Origin: JASHVB01 sp035523995
GTDB lineage: Bacteria; Pseudomonadota; Alphaproteobacteria; Acetobacterales; Acetobacteraceae
Assembly: GCA_035523995.1 (NCBI GenBank)
Contig: DATKPQ010000057.1
Coordinates: 1 to 64,000, forward strand
Reading direction: 5' to 3'
Length of the DNA stretch: 64,000 nt
In this document: one piece after another, positions 33,568-43,236 of the stretch
Position numbering within the stretch: the first letter of the stretch is position 1
How the letters are laid out: each line of letters starts with the position of its first letter
Translations under genes and position numbers: made by a program
The notes under the pieces: generated by a model
What the model was told of the DNA's origin: nothing
What the model saw: the letters and a program-made list of their open reading frames with translations, nothing else
The model's database searches: none

Positions 33568-35103
33568 CTACGGCCCAGCAACCGCGTCGTTGATCGGCCC
33601 GAACCCACCTTGCAGCGTTGGCGCCGCGAGTAGGCCGGCGACGTAAACCCGGCCGACATACAGCGTAACCCACCGCGTGCCGGACTTTCCGCGGACCAGA
33701 AGCGCGACCAGGTCGCCGTCGGCCGACGATCCGCGCGTAAGCTGTTGCATGACGTAGGCGGGGGTGGCCGCGCGCTGACCATTGACCCGCTCGATCACGT
33801 CGCCGGGCTGCAGACCCATGCCCTCGGCCTGGGACTCGGGTGTCACCGCGTCGATCAGAACGCCGGAGGCGGAAGCGCCCTTGGCTGCGGCATCGGTCTT
33901 CGCCCCGAGGTGCAGGCCCAGGCCTGACGCCTGGGCTTGCGCCACGTCAGCCGGGCTTGCCAGCACGTTGGCGCGCAACGCCATCATATCCGGCCAGGGC
34001 CGCCCAACGACCACAACGTCCGACATTTGCTCGTCGCGCCAGTCGAGAAACGAGATCGGCTGCGCCACCGGGCGGGTGACGACGTAACGCATGATGCCAC
34101 TGGCGTTGTCGAGTTCCTGCCCGTCAGCACCGGCTATGACGTCGCCGGCCTGAATCCCGGCATCCGCGGCCGGACTTCCCGGTGTCACACCGGTGACGAT
34201 CGCGCCCGACATATCCGGCCGTCCGAAGATCGTCGCGAGCCGGGCGGTCATGTTCTGCAAGTGGAATCCCACCCAGTTGGGTGCATAACCATTGCCTGGA
34301 TTGACCAGCCTGTCCGCAACGAACTGGGCGACATTGGACGACAAGGCAAACCCCAGCCCAATGGAACCCAGCACCTTGCTGTTCGACAGCAGCGCGGTAT
34401 CGATCCCGACGATCCTGCCGGCACAATCCAGCAACGGCCCACCGGAGTTCCCTGGGTTGATCGACGCATCTGTTTGAATGTAGTCATCGAACGGCGAGCG
34501 CATCAGGTCGCGGCCTCTGGCGCTGACCACGCCGACGCTGACCGAGGTGCCGAGGTTCAGTGGGTTGCCAACCGCGATGACGGATTGCCCCACCTGCAGG
34601 GAATCGCTGTTGCCAAACGCGAGCGTCGGCAGTGGTTCCGGAACGTTCACCTTGAGAACCGCCAGGTCGATCAGCGACGCCGCCGCGATCAACTGCGCCG
34701 CCACCTGGGTGTGGTTGCTGAACGTGACCTTGATGACCGCGGCATCCTGGATGACGTGCTTGTTCGTCACTATGATTCCGGCGGGACTGATGATCGCCCC
34801 GGATCCGACGAACGTCTCGAAATGCGGACCGGCCGGTTCAGTGGCTGCAGGTGCCGGCGCGCTGTTGCCGGCAGCCACCATGCTGTCCGCGTCGACGGCG
34901 GGGCCGTTTCCTTCGCCATTGCCGGTGATCACCTTCACGGCCGTGATGTTTACGACCGCCGGCAGGGCCCGAGCGACGACGTGCGTCACGTCGCAGGCGC
35001 TGGGGGACTCCGCCATGGCCGGCGTCCGGCCAGCGATGACCACGAGCGCCGCCATGGTCACGAGAAGGATCGCGATGCCGATCGCCCGATTGCTAAAGGT
35101 CAT
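33568..35103 (-). CDS. HtrA/DegP-type periplasmic serine protease with two PDZ domains
   Basis: A 511-residue exported protease. The signal or anchor helix is at residues 8-26 (IGIAILLVTMAALVVIAGR). The trypsin-like domain has the triad H116 in VTNKHVIQD, D146 in SLIDLAVLKV, and S220 in NPGNSGGPLL. PDZ1 (about 290-375) has AADAGIQAGDVIAGADGQELDN, and PDZ2 (about 410-495) has AEGMGLQPGDVIERVNGQRA. Architecture equals DegP/DegQ quality-control proteases, but the primary sequence is divergent. The ATG at 35103 follows AGGGA. It is divergent from the first winged-helix/NTPase regulator, 225 bases away, so shared control is possible. Confidence 0.88.
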   Translation of the reverse strand: MTFSNRAIGIAILLVTMAALVVIAGRTPAMAESPSACDVTHVVARALPAVVNITAVKVITGNGEGNGPAVDADSMVAAGNSAPAPAATEPAGPHFETFVGSGAIISPAGIIVTNKHVIQDAAVIKVTFSNHTQVAAQLIAAASLIDLAVLKVNVPEPLPTLAFGNSDSLQVGQSVIAVGNPLNLGTSVSVGVVSARGRDLMRSPFDDYIQTDASINPGNSGGPLLDCAGRIVGIDTALLSNSKVLGSIGLGFALSSNVAQFVADRLVNPGNGYAPNWVGFHLQNMTARLATIFGRPDMSGAIVTGVTPGSPAADAGIQAGDVIAGADGQELDNASGIMRYVVTRPVAQPISFLDWRDEQMSDVVVVGRPWPDMMALRANVLASPADVAQAQASGLGLHLGAKTDAAAKGASASGVLIDAVTPESQAEGMGLQPGDVIERVNGQRAATPAYVMQQLTRGSSADGDLVALLVRGKSGTRWVTLYVGRVYVAGLLAAPTLQGGFGPINDAVAGP

Positions 35104-35328
35104 GTGGGGTGTCCCTGCATGGCTGGTGGCAGTGGGGCCACTATAGACCGCCGGTAATGCCAAGGCATTATAGCTGTCTTTTCTGATTCTGCGATATTTT
35201 GGAGGTTTGCGCGAAGGGGGTGTAACACCGGACCCGGGTCAGCGTCCCACTCGCAGCCCAACCACCCGTGCCGCACTGGTCGGGCCGGGTAAAACTAGAC
35301 ACACTCGAATGAAACCTGGAACCGCCCT

Positions 35329-38178
35329 ATGGACGGACACGAGATCTCGTTTGGCCCGTTTCGGCTGATTCCGACGCAGCGGCTGTTGCTGGAGGGCGAT
35401 AAGCCGGTACGGCTGGGCAGCCGCGCGTTTGAAATCCTGGTCGCTTTGGTCGAGCGGGCCGGCGAGGTGATCAGGAAGGAGGACTTGCTGGCCCGCGTTT
35501 GGCCACGAACGTTCGTCGAAGACTCGAACCTGAAGCTTCAGGTCAGCACGTTGCGCCGTGCGCTGGGCGATGGCCAGGGCGGCCGCCGCTACGTCCTCAC
35601 CATTCCCGGACAGGGATACAATTTCGTCGCACCGGTCAACGTTGAGTCGCCGGCAGCGACCCCGCCACCCGCTGCAATCGCGCCGGCAAGGGCGCACAAT
35701 CTGCCACTTGCGCTGACGCGCATGATCGGCCGCGAGGAAGCCGTGGCGGCGCTTGTCTCGCGACTCTCGCGTGAGCGCCTGGTGACGATCGTCGGCGCCG
35801 GTGGCATCGGCAAGACCACGATTGCTCTCGCCGTCGCAGAGCATACGATCCCGGACTATGAGCATGGCGTCTGGATGATCGATCTGGCCCCGGTTGGCGA
35901 CCCGCGGCTTGTGCCGAGCGCGGTCGCGACAGTGCTCGGACTGGAAATTCGCAGCGACAATCCGCTTCCCGGGCTGGCCGCTGGCCTGAGGGACAAGCGG
36001 ATGCTGCTATTGCTCGACAACTGCGAGCATGTCATCGAAGCGGCGGCGGTACTGGCGACCGAGGTGCTCAGCCAGGCGCCAGGCGTCACCATGCTGGCAA
36101 CGAGCAGGGAATTGCTCGCGATCGCAGGGGAGGCCGGGTATCGCCTGGGGCCGCTCACCAGTCCGCTGCCATCGCCGGGAGTGACGGCCGCCGAGGCGGC
36201 GGCATTTCCCGCCGTGCAATTGTTCGTCGAACGCGTCACGGCAAATGTTGAAGACTTTGCGCTGACCGACACGAACGTATCGCTGGTCGTAGAGATTTGC
36301 CGGCGACTCGACGGGTTGCCGCTCGCCATCGAGTTCGCCGCACCGCGCGTCGAGGCACTTGGGATCCAAGGCCTTGCCGCACGCCTGGACGACAGTTTGC
36401 CAGTTTTGAACGGATGGCGCCGCACGGCGACGCCGCGGCACCGGACAATGGGTGCGGTCCTGGACTGGAGCTACCAGTTGCTGAAGGAGGACGAGCAGCA
36501 GTTCTTACGGGCACTCGGCATCTTCAGCGGCACTTTTACAGTCGAAGCCGCCGCAGCCGTAGCGGCAGATTCGGCAGCCGGAAGCGGCGATGCGATCAAC
36601 CGGCTGGCCGACCTGGTGGCAAAATCCCTGGTCGTCGCGGATGTCAGCGAGACCATACCGCGATTCCGATTGCTCGACACGACCCGCGGCTACGCGCTCG
36701 GGAAACTCCGCGAAGCAAGCGAATGGCAGGAATATGCCCACCGGCACGCAGAGTACCTTCGCGACGTTATGCGCATCGCGGAGGCTGAATGGGAGACGCG
36801 AACGACATTGGAATGGCGTGCGAGCTACGCGCAGCAAACAGACGATGTACGAGCAGCGCTGAACTGGGCATTTTCTCCTGCGGGGGACACGATGATCGAC
36901 GTGGCATTGACTGCCGCCGCCGTACCCTTGTTCTGCGAACTGTGGCTTCTGGAGGAGTGCCGTGCGCGCGCCGAACGTGCGCTTGCCGCCTTGGAGCAAG
37001 CGGATGCCGACGACGATCGTCATAGAATGCAACTCTATGCTGCCGTGGCTTCGTCGCAGGCCTATACGTTGGTCGCTGCGCGGGATACACGCGCAGCATG
37101 GAACGCGACGCTCAGGATCGCCGACGCGCTGGGCGATACCGAATACCAGTTACGGGCGCTCTGGGGAATCTGGGGTACCCACGTCAATCGGGGCGAATTC
37201 AGAGAGGGATTGGCAGTTGCGAAGCGGTTTTCCGGCCTTGCCGCAACCGCGTCCGACGCCAATGATCGACTTGTCGGCGATCGATTGACGGGTGCGGCGC
37301 TTCACTTCCTTGGAGATCAACAAGGAGCACGCGAGCATATCGAACGCATGCTGGCGGCATACGTCACGCCAACCCGCCGATCGCATGCGCTGCGGTTCCA
37401 ATCCGATCAACGTGTCACCGCACATATGTACCTCGCGCGGATACTCTGGTTGCAGGGCTTTCCCGACCAGGCCCAGAAGGTCGCCGAGGCCAATGTGCTG
37501 GATGCTGAGCGTACGGGACATCCCCAGTCGCTCTGCAATGCTTTGGCTGGTGCGGCATGTCCGGTTGCGTTCCTGGCCGGCAACCTGGAGGCCGCAAGAC
37601 GATATACGACGATGTTGCTTGATCAAACAGCACGAGAAGTGCTGGAACTCTGGCACGCACACGCAATATGTTTCTATGGCGAACTGCTCATCAGGTGCGG
37701 CGATGTCGGGATGGGGCTGCAACGTCTCGAACTGGGTACGGAGCAATTGGTTCGGTCGAGCTTCGGTCAGTACATATTGGCATTTCTGAGCACTCTCGCC
37801 GCGGGGTTTGCCGCCGCGGGACAGGTCTCGCGGGCACAGGACGTGATCGATAATGCTATCGCGCAATCGGAACAGAGCGAAGCATGCTGGTATCTGCCCG
37901 AGTTGTTGCGCGTCAGGGCGACGATAACCCTGCGCACGTACGGCTCGGACGGCGCTGTTGCCGCGGAGGAGGGCCTTGTCCGATCAATCGATCTGGCGCG
38001 TTCACAGGCGGCCTTGTCATGGGAATTGCGCGCGTCCATGGATCTGGCACGGCTATGGCGGGATCGAGGCTACGTCAGCGAGGCAAGTACGCTGCTTTCA
38101 GGCGTGCACGGCCGGTTCGTAGAGGGCCATGGCACCGCGGACCTGCAAGCCGCAAAGGACTTGTTGCAGACGTTATAA
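35329..38178 (+). CDS. Winged-helix/NB-ARC-like ATPase/helical-repeat transcriptional regulator, paralogue 1
   Basis: A 949-residue regulator. Residues 1-100 are an OmpR/CadC-type winged helix (ISFGPFRLIPTQRLLL, LGSRAFEILVALVERAG, LKLQVSTLRRALG, YVLTIPGQGYNF). A STAND-type NTPase follows, with Walker A GAGGIGKTT near residue 156 and Walker B LLLLDNCEHV near 226. LATSRELLAIAGEAGYRLGPL (sensor) and GLPLAIEFAA are the NB-ARC hallmarks. The C-terminal 500 residues are helical TPR-like repeats, presumably the ligand sensor. Such STAND regulators stay inactive until a ligand triggers nucleotide exchange. A GNAT gene follows 23 bases after the stop, then a paralogue of equal layout. Confidence 0.88.
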   Translation: MDGHEISFGPFRLIPTQRLLLEGDKPVRLGSRAFEILVALVERAGEVIRKEDLLARVWPRTFVEDSNLKLQVSTLRRALGDGQGGRRYVLTIPGQGYNFVAPVNVESPAATPPPAAIAPARAHNLPLALTRMIGREEAVAALVSRLSRERLVTIVGAGGIGKTTIALAVAEHTIPDYEHGVWMIDLAPVGDPRLVPSAVATVLGLEIRSDNPLPGLAAGLRDKRMLLLLDNCEHVIEAAAVLATEVLSQAPGVTMLATSRELLAIAGEAGYRLGPLTSPLPSPGVTAAEAAAFPAVQLFVERVTANVEDFALTDTNVSLVVEICRRLDGLPLAIEFAAPRVEALGIQGLAARLDDSLPVLNGWRRTATPRHRTMGAVLDWSYQLLKEDEQQFLRALGIFSGTFTVEAAAAVAADSAAGSGDAINRLADLVAKSLVVADVSETIPRFRLLDTTRGYALGKLREASEWQEYAHRHAEYLRDVMRIAEAEWETRTTLEWRASYAQQTDDVRAALNWAFSPAGDTMIDVALTAAAVPLFCELWLLEECRARAERALAALEQADADDDRHRMQLYAAVASSQAYTLVAARDTRAAWNATLRIADALGDTEYQLRALWGIWGTHVNRGEFREGLAVAKRFSGLAATASDANDRLVGDRLTGAALHFLGDQQGAREHIERMLAAYVTPTRRSHALRFQSDQRVTAHMYLARILWLQGFPDQAQKVAEANVLDAERTGHPQSLCNALAGAACPVAFLAGNLEAARRYTTMLLDQTAREVLELWHAHAICFYGELLIRCGDVGMGLQRLELGTEQLVRSSFGQYILAFLSTLAAGFAAAGQVSRAQDVIDNAIAQSEQSEACWYLPELLRVRATITLRTYGSDGAVAAEEGLVRSIDLARSQAALSWELRASMDLARLWRDRGYVSEASTLLSGVHGRFVEGHGTADLQAAKDLLQTL

Positions 38179-38201
38179 GGCCGCAAGCCAAAGGGGGCCA
38201 G

Positions 38202-38639
38202 ATGGTCGAACCAATCCTAGTCGTGACCGATGTCGCCGACGATGAGACGTACCGGATCGTGAATGACGGCCTCGCAGGCCATGGCGTCGAGCAAGCGGGG
38301 TACTGGGACTCTCGACCGCTTTATGTTAATGTACAAGATGCGTCCGATCAGCGAATCCTGGGGGGTATCGTCGGGCGAACCTCGCTCGGTCTCATGTTTA
38401 TCGAACTGGTATTCTTGCCGGAAGAACTACGCAACCGCGGACTCGGCACCCGCATGCTGCAAATGGCAGAGCAAGAAGCGGTCAGGAGAGGCTGTTGCGC
38501 CGGTGTACTCTATACCATCAGCTTTCAGGCGCCGGCGTTCTACCAACGTCATGGGTGGCGCGAATTCGGCCGCGTCGCCTGCCATCCGCCGGGGACATCA
38601 CGGATATTCATGACGAAAGATTTACCCCGAGCGGAGTGA
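38202..38639 (+). CDS. GNAT-family N-acetyltransferase
   Basis: A 145-residue acetyltransferase. Motif A is LVFLPEELRNRGLGTRMLQMAEQEA, with the acetyl-CoA-binding R-x-x-G-x-G; motif B region is SFQAPAFYQRHGWREFGRV. The N-terminus (YRIVNDGLAGHGVEQAGYWDSRPL) suits the subgroup that acetylates small molecules. The ATG at 38202 has AAGGGGG 6 bases upstream. It lies 23 bases after paralogue 1 and is probably cotranscribed with it. It sits between the two large STAND regulators, so it may be part of the response or give the inducer its modified form; this is inference. Confidence 0.85.
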   Translation: MVEPILVVTDVADDETYRIVNDGLAGHGVEQAGYWDSRPLYVNVQDASDQRILGGIVGRTSLGLMFIELVFLPEELRNRGLGTRMLQMAEQEAVRRGCCAGVLYTISFQAPAFYQRHGWREFGRVACHPPGTSRIFMTKDLPRAE

Positions 38640-38928
38640 CGCAGCCTGGCGGCGAGGCGATTGGGCATCAGGCCGGGCCTGGCGTGCAGGCGTATGTCTT
38701 GTTATTCCGATCGCAAATCCATTGGCGAATGCAAGCCAGTTTGAAGATGCCTGCTACTTGCGTCAATCTCAGCGCCGCCGTTTCAGCGAGGGCTTTTCAA
38801 CCTGCATCTATGACCGGTGCACACACTGTTGCTGCAGCTTACATAGGTTGCGAACCGGTCTCGCACGCTCGTATCATCGCGGTAGGAAACTGCCGCCATC
38901 GCAGGGCAACGCCAATCGAAGGCCTGTC

Positions 38929-41769
38929 GTGAGTGACGCGCTGTTCACATTCGGTCCGTTCCAGTTGGTGCCGGCACAGCGGCGGCTGCTGCGGGATGGC
39001 GCGCCCTTGCGACTAGGCGGACACGCTTTCGACATTCTGGTTGCGCTGGTCGAGAATGCCGGCAAGACGGTTGGCAAGGATGAGTTGATCGCGCGCGCCT
39101 GGGCGGACGCATCCGCCGACGACAATACATTGCGGGTCCATGTCGCGGCGTTGCGCCGGGCCCTGAGCGACGACGGCACCGACGCACGTTATGTCACCGC
39201 TGTTCCCGGACGCGGCTACTCCTTCACGGCCACCGTCCGTCGCGTGATAGCCGCCTCCACCGAAACGCCGGCGCAGCCGCCAGCGCCGCCGGCTTCGAAT
39301 TTGCCAACTCTGCTGTCCCCCGTTATCGGCCGCGACGACGTCATTGCAATTCTCGTGGATCAGCTTTCCCAGCATCGATTGCTGACGATCCTCGGGCCGG
39401 GCGGCATCGGCAAGACGACGGTCGCCGTCGCCGTTGCCGGACGTGCAAGCCCGGCGTATCGCGACGGCGTATGGTTCGTCAGCCTCGCGCCCCTGTCGGA
39501 CCCCACCCTGCTGCCAGGCAGTGTCGCCGCGGCGCTGGGATTTGCTCTGTCCGCGGCGGACCCTGTCGCTGCCCTGGCCGACCGGCTGCGCGATAAACGT
39601 GCGCTGATCTTGCTGGACAATTGCGAGCATGTCATCAACGCCGCCGCCGTTCTGGCGGAAACCGTGCTGCGCGTGGCACCCGGTGTGTCCATCCTTGCCA
39701 CCAGCCGGGAGCCGATGCGGGCCGACGGGGAATGGCTGCATCGTCTTGCATCGCTGGAATGGCCATCACAGGCGCATGGCATATCGGCCCAGGACGCCAT
39801 GACCTTCTCCGCCGTGCGATTGTTCCACCAGCGCGTATTCGCGTCCTTGGACGGGTTCCGGATCGACGACGACAACCTCGCGGCCGTCCTGACAATCTGC
39901 CGGCTGCTGGACGGTGTGCCGCTGGCACTGGAACTGGCAGCCGTCCGCGTCGAAGCGCTTGGCGTGGAAGGCGTCGCCGCCCGGCTCGACGATCGTTTCA
40001 CCTTGCTCAGCAAGGGGCGCCGGACCGCATTGCCACGCCAGCAGACGCTTCGCGCGACGTTGGATTGGAGCTATGAGCTGTTGCCGCCGGGGGAGAAGAT
40101 CATCCTGCATCGGCTTGCGGTGTTCCGCGGCACATTTGCGGTGAGTGCCGCCGCTGCCGTTGCGGGCATGGATTCGATCGCGTTCGACGATGTGTGTTCC
40201 GCGGTCGCCAACCTGGTGGCGAAGTCGCTGGTTGTGTCGCAACGCACCGGCAGCACGACCCGGTATCGTCTGCTTGATACCACCCGCGCCTATGCACTGG
40301 AAAAGCTGCAGCAAAACGGCGAGGCAGGGCAGGTCGCGCGGCGTCACGCGGCGTATTTCCTGGACGTGTTCCGGCAGGCGGAGACGGAATGGGAGACGCG
40401 TCTCCCCTCCGACTGGATGGCCGAATACGCCGCGCACCTCGATAACCTGCGGGCGGCGATCGACTGGGCGTATGCGCCGCACGGCGATGCGGCCATGGCG
40501 GTCGCATTGACGGCGATGGCCGTGCCCTTGTGGGTACAGATGTCCCTGGTCGACGAGTGCTATCGCCGGGTCGCGCAGGCGCTGGCCCGCATCGAGGGGT
40601 TGCCCGCCACCGAACTGATGCTGCTGATGAAGCTGTATGCTGCGCTGGGCGGATCGCTGTTGTATGTGAAAGGGCCGACGCAGGAAACGGAAGCCGCCTG
40701 GACCAGGACACTGGCCCTTGCCGAAACTGTCGGCGCTCCCGAATATCAAATGCGCGCCCTGTGGGGCTTGTGGGTGCACCACATGAACCGCGGCGAATTC
40801 GGCACCGCGCTGCTGCTGGCACGCCGGTTCCTCAGCCACGCGCAACATCATGGCGCTGCGGAGGATCTGTCGATCGGCACCAGGATGATCGGAACCTCAT
40901 TGCATTATCGGGGCGACCAGACGGAGGCCCGGCATCATATCGAAAAAATGCTGGCCCATTATATCGAGCCGCCACGCCGGCCCCCGGCCACCCGTTTCAG
41001 GCTCGACCAGAAAGTGGTCGCGCGCGTGGCGCTGTCACGTATTCTTTGGATCCAGGGATACCCCGACCAAGCCTGGCAGATGGCCCGGGCCACGGTGGAT
41101 GATGCGCATGCCTTGCACCAACCTGTCACGCTCAGCTTTGCACTGGCCGAGTCCGGCTGTCCCGTCGCCATGTTCATCGGCGATATTGCGGCGGCGGACC
41201 AGTATATATCGATTCTGCTGGAAACGTCGCACCGTCATGCCCTGCCGATCTGGCAAAGCTGGGGGCATCGCTTCAGGGGTGCGCTGTTGATCCGCCAGGG
41301 CGGGGTGTCCGCGGGGGTGACGCTGCTGCGCAATTCGCTCGATCAGCCGCCGGAGGCATCGTTCCAACCACGCTTCACCTGGTTCCTGGGACGGTTGGCG
41401 ATCGGGCTTGCCCGCCTCGGCGAGTTGCCGCCGGCGATGCAGGCCATAGACGAGGTGCTGGCGCGTTCGGAGCGTAACGAAGACCGCTGGTGCCTGGCGG
41501 AGTCGCTGCGCATCAAGGGAGACTTACTCGTTCAGGATGATGCCGATACCGCTGCGGCCGAGGATTGCTATCGGCAGGCGCTGGCATGTGCACACGAGCA
41601 AGGGGCGCTGTCGTGGGAGCTGCGCGCCGCGATCAGCCTGCTGCGGCTGCATGAGAATCGCGATGGGCCTGAGCGCGCGGAACTGGCAGCGATCTACCGA
41701 GGGTTCACCGAGGGCTTCGACACGGCGGACTTGCAAGAGGCACGGCGGTTGCTGGACGCATCCCGATAG
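38929..41769 (+). CDS. Winged-helix/NB-ARC-like ATPase/helical-repeat transcriptional regulator, paralogue 2
   Basis: A 946-residue paralogue of the gene at 35.3 kb, colinear over the whole length. The winged helix is residues 1-100 (LFTFGPFQLVPAQRRLL, LGGHAFDILVALVENAG, RYVTAVPGRGYSF). Walker A is GPGGIGKTT near 156, Walker B LILLDNCEHV near 226, at the same residue numbers as in paralogue 1, and GVPLALELAA follows. The helical-repeat C-terminus shares phrases such as EYQMRALWGLWVHHMNRGEFGTAL. I choose GTG at 38929 because AAGG lies 6 bases before and homology begins here; the longer upstream frame is unlike any protein. Clear divergence of the sensor region implies a different ligand. Confidence 0.88.
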   Translation: MSDALFTFGPFQLVPAQRRLLRDGAPLRLGGHAFDILVALVENAGKTVGKDELIARAWADASADDNTLRVHVAALRRALSDDGTDARYVTAVPGRGYSFTATVRRVIAASTETPAQPPAPPASNLPTLLSPVIGRDDVIAILVDQLSQHRLLTILGPGGIGKTTVAVAVAGRASPAYRDGVWFVSLAPLSDPTLLPGSVAAALGFALSAADPVAALADRLRDKRALILLDNCEHVINAAAVLAETVLRVAPGVSILATSREPMRADGEWLHRLASLEWPSQAHGISAQDAMTFSAVRLFHQRVFASLDGFRIDDDNLAAVLTICRLLDGVPLALELAAVRVEALGVEGVAARLDDRFTLLSKGRRTALPRQQTLRATLDWSYELLPPGEKIILHRLAVFRGTFAVSAAAAVAGMDSIAFDDVCSAVANLVAKSLVVSQRTGSTTRYRLLDTTRAYALEKLQQNGEAGQVARRHAAYFLDVFRQAETEWETRLPSDWMAEYAAHLDNLRAAIDWAYAPHGDAAMAVALTAMAVPLWVQMSLVDECYRRVAQALARIEGLPATELMLLMKLYAALGGSLLYVKGPTQETEAAWTRTLALAETVGAPEYQMRALWGLWVHHMNRGEFGTALLLARRFLSHAQHHGAAEDLSIGTRMIGTSLHYRGDQTEARHHIEKMLAHYIEPPRRPPATRFRLDQKVVARVALSRILWIQGYPDQAWQMARATVDDAHALHQPVTLSFALAESGCPVAMFIGDIAAADQYISILLETSHRHALPIWQSWGHRFRGALLIRQGGVSAGVTLLRNSLDQPPEASFQPRFTWFLGRLAIGLARLGELPPAMQAIDEVLARSERNEDRWCLAESLRIKGDLLVQDDADTAAAEDCYRQALACAHEQGALSWELRAAISLLRLHENRDGPERAELAAIYRGFTEGFDTADLQEARRLLDASR

Positions 41770-41773
41770 CCGG

Positions 41774-42400
41774 TCATGGCTTGGACAACCGGGCGATCAT
41801 GGCCTGGGTGGTCAAGATCGCATGCGCATAGGTCGGCCCGTTGACATGATGCGCCGCGTGCATTGCCTCGGCGCTGAACGCTGCTGTCGCGTCGTGCACC
41901 AGGGTCACGTGATAGCCCAGTTCCGCGCCGTGGCGCGCGGTTGCCTCGACGCAGGTGTTTGCCATCATGCCGGCGACGATGATCCGCTCGAGGCCGAATT
42001 GCTTGAGGTGGAAATCGAGATCGGTGTTCGTGAAACCGTCCTGTCCCCAATGTTGTTGCACGACGACGTCGCCCGGTTGCGGTGCCAGGTCGGGGTGCCA
42101 GTCTGCACCCCAGGAGCCTTCCGCGAACGCCGTTTCGTGGTCATGCAACGTCTGCCACGGTCCGGGATGCCGCCAGCCGTCGTAATTGCCTTCCCGCCAC
42201 TGGCGATGCGGAACGTACAGCATGACCACGCCCGCCTTGCGGGCGGCATCTGCCAGCGCACATAAGTTCCCCAGCGTACCAACCGCATCGGCAATCGCGT
42301 TGACGCGCGGCCAAAACTTGCCTCCGTCGCTCAGCAGATCGTTGTAGGGGTCGACCAGCAGCAGACCGGTGCGGCTCGCGACATAGACATCCAGCGCCAA
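41774..42400 (-). CDS. Isochorismatase-like cysteine hydrolase homologue with altered active site
   Basis: A 208-residue isochorismatase-fold protein. The catalytic aspartate lies in LLLVDPYNDLLS, the nucleophile cysteine in AGMMANTCVEATARHGAELGY, and the conserved TNTDLDFHLKQFG block is present. The usual catalytic lysine (VVKEHW in close relatives) is replaced by glutamine (VVVQQHW), so hydrolase activity may be lost or altered. I choose TTG at 42400 because GGAGGG lies 5 bases before; a GTG at 42436 would add 12 residues without a ribosome-binding site. It is convergent with paralogue 2, with a 4-base gap. Possible substrates include amides, N-carbamoyl compounds or isochorismate. Confidence 0.83.
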   Translation of the reverse strand: MALDVYVASRTGLLLVDPYNDLLSDGGKFWPRVNAIADAVGTLGNLCALADAARKAGVVMLYVPHRQWREGNYDGWRHPGPWQTLHDHETAFAEGSWGADWHPDLAPQPGDVVVQQHWGQDGFTNTDLDFHLKQFGLERIIVAGMMANTCVEATARHGAELGYHVTLVHDATAAFSAEAMHAAHHVNGPTYAHAILTTQAMIARLSKP

Positions 42401-43236
42401 CTCGCCCTCCTGCGGATCAGTCCGTGCACAAGTCACTGTCAGGTTTTTTACCCCCGACCGCCGCAGGAAGCCGACGGATACGGTGTTAAGAGATGTGAAG
42501 AGGGTTCCGGGCTAAATTTGCCGGACATCACGCCAGGCCGAAGATCTCGGAGATCGCACATCGCCACGCTGCCGAGCCCGACTTCCCGCTGCGCCACCCG
42601 GCATCCATGGGGTTGCAGACCGGCCCAGGATACAGGGCTTTGGCGCTGGCATGACGTTTCCCGTGCTGCCTCGATTCGGAAGTTGGCCCGCATCGTCAAA
42701 CGCCGTGCATGGTTTCGATTACCGTGAACGGTATGCGGCAGGCGGCACCGGGGCTTGGCAAAAAAATTGGGAGGTTGTCGGATCGTCTGTCCTTTGCGTC
42801 GCCGAAAATAACGACAGTCCAGGTTGGCTGGTGTGACGGCAGGAAGCTGGCCATGGGCATACGCCGGGGCGGTCAATGCCCCGTTCGTCCTGTTGCCCGC
42901 ACTCGGTTTGCATTTGTTCTTCGATGTTCGGGTTAAACCGTAACCTGCGGGGAATGCTCACAGAACTGTGATCCGCAACGCCTCATTAAAAAACGTGAAG
43001 CCGCATCCGGTAGCAACCTCCACCAGGTGAGTGCCCGTCACTGTGGTTCGCGCAATTTTCGATCACGGATACCGCCGGGCAGGCCGAAAACCGTCAGTCC
43101 CCAATGCACCGAACCAAGATTTATGCAGCTTAGCGGGCAGCGCCGAAGTCCCACAACGCTTTACCTCGATTAACTGGCGGTATGTCCGGCCGTCGCGGCA
43201 TCCTCGCGGGCAAGGGAAAAAGCCGTGGAGGACCCA
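42401..43236. other. Intergenic region upstream of the AraC gene, no gene recognised
   Basis: About 830 bases between the divergent isochorismatase-like and AraC genes. Short frames on both strands lack motifs and ribosome-binding sites. The region is somewhat lower in GC around 42.7-43.0 kb. It must hold both promoters, but no convincing -35/-10 pair is seen. Confidence 0.45.
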
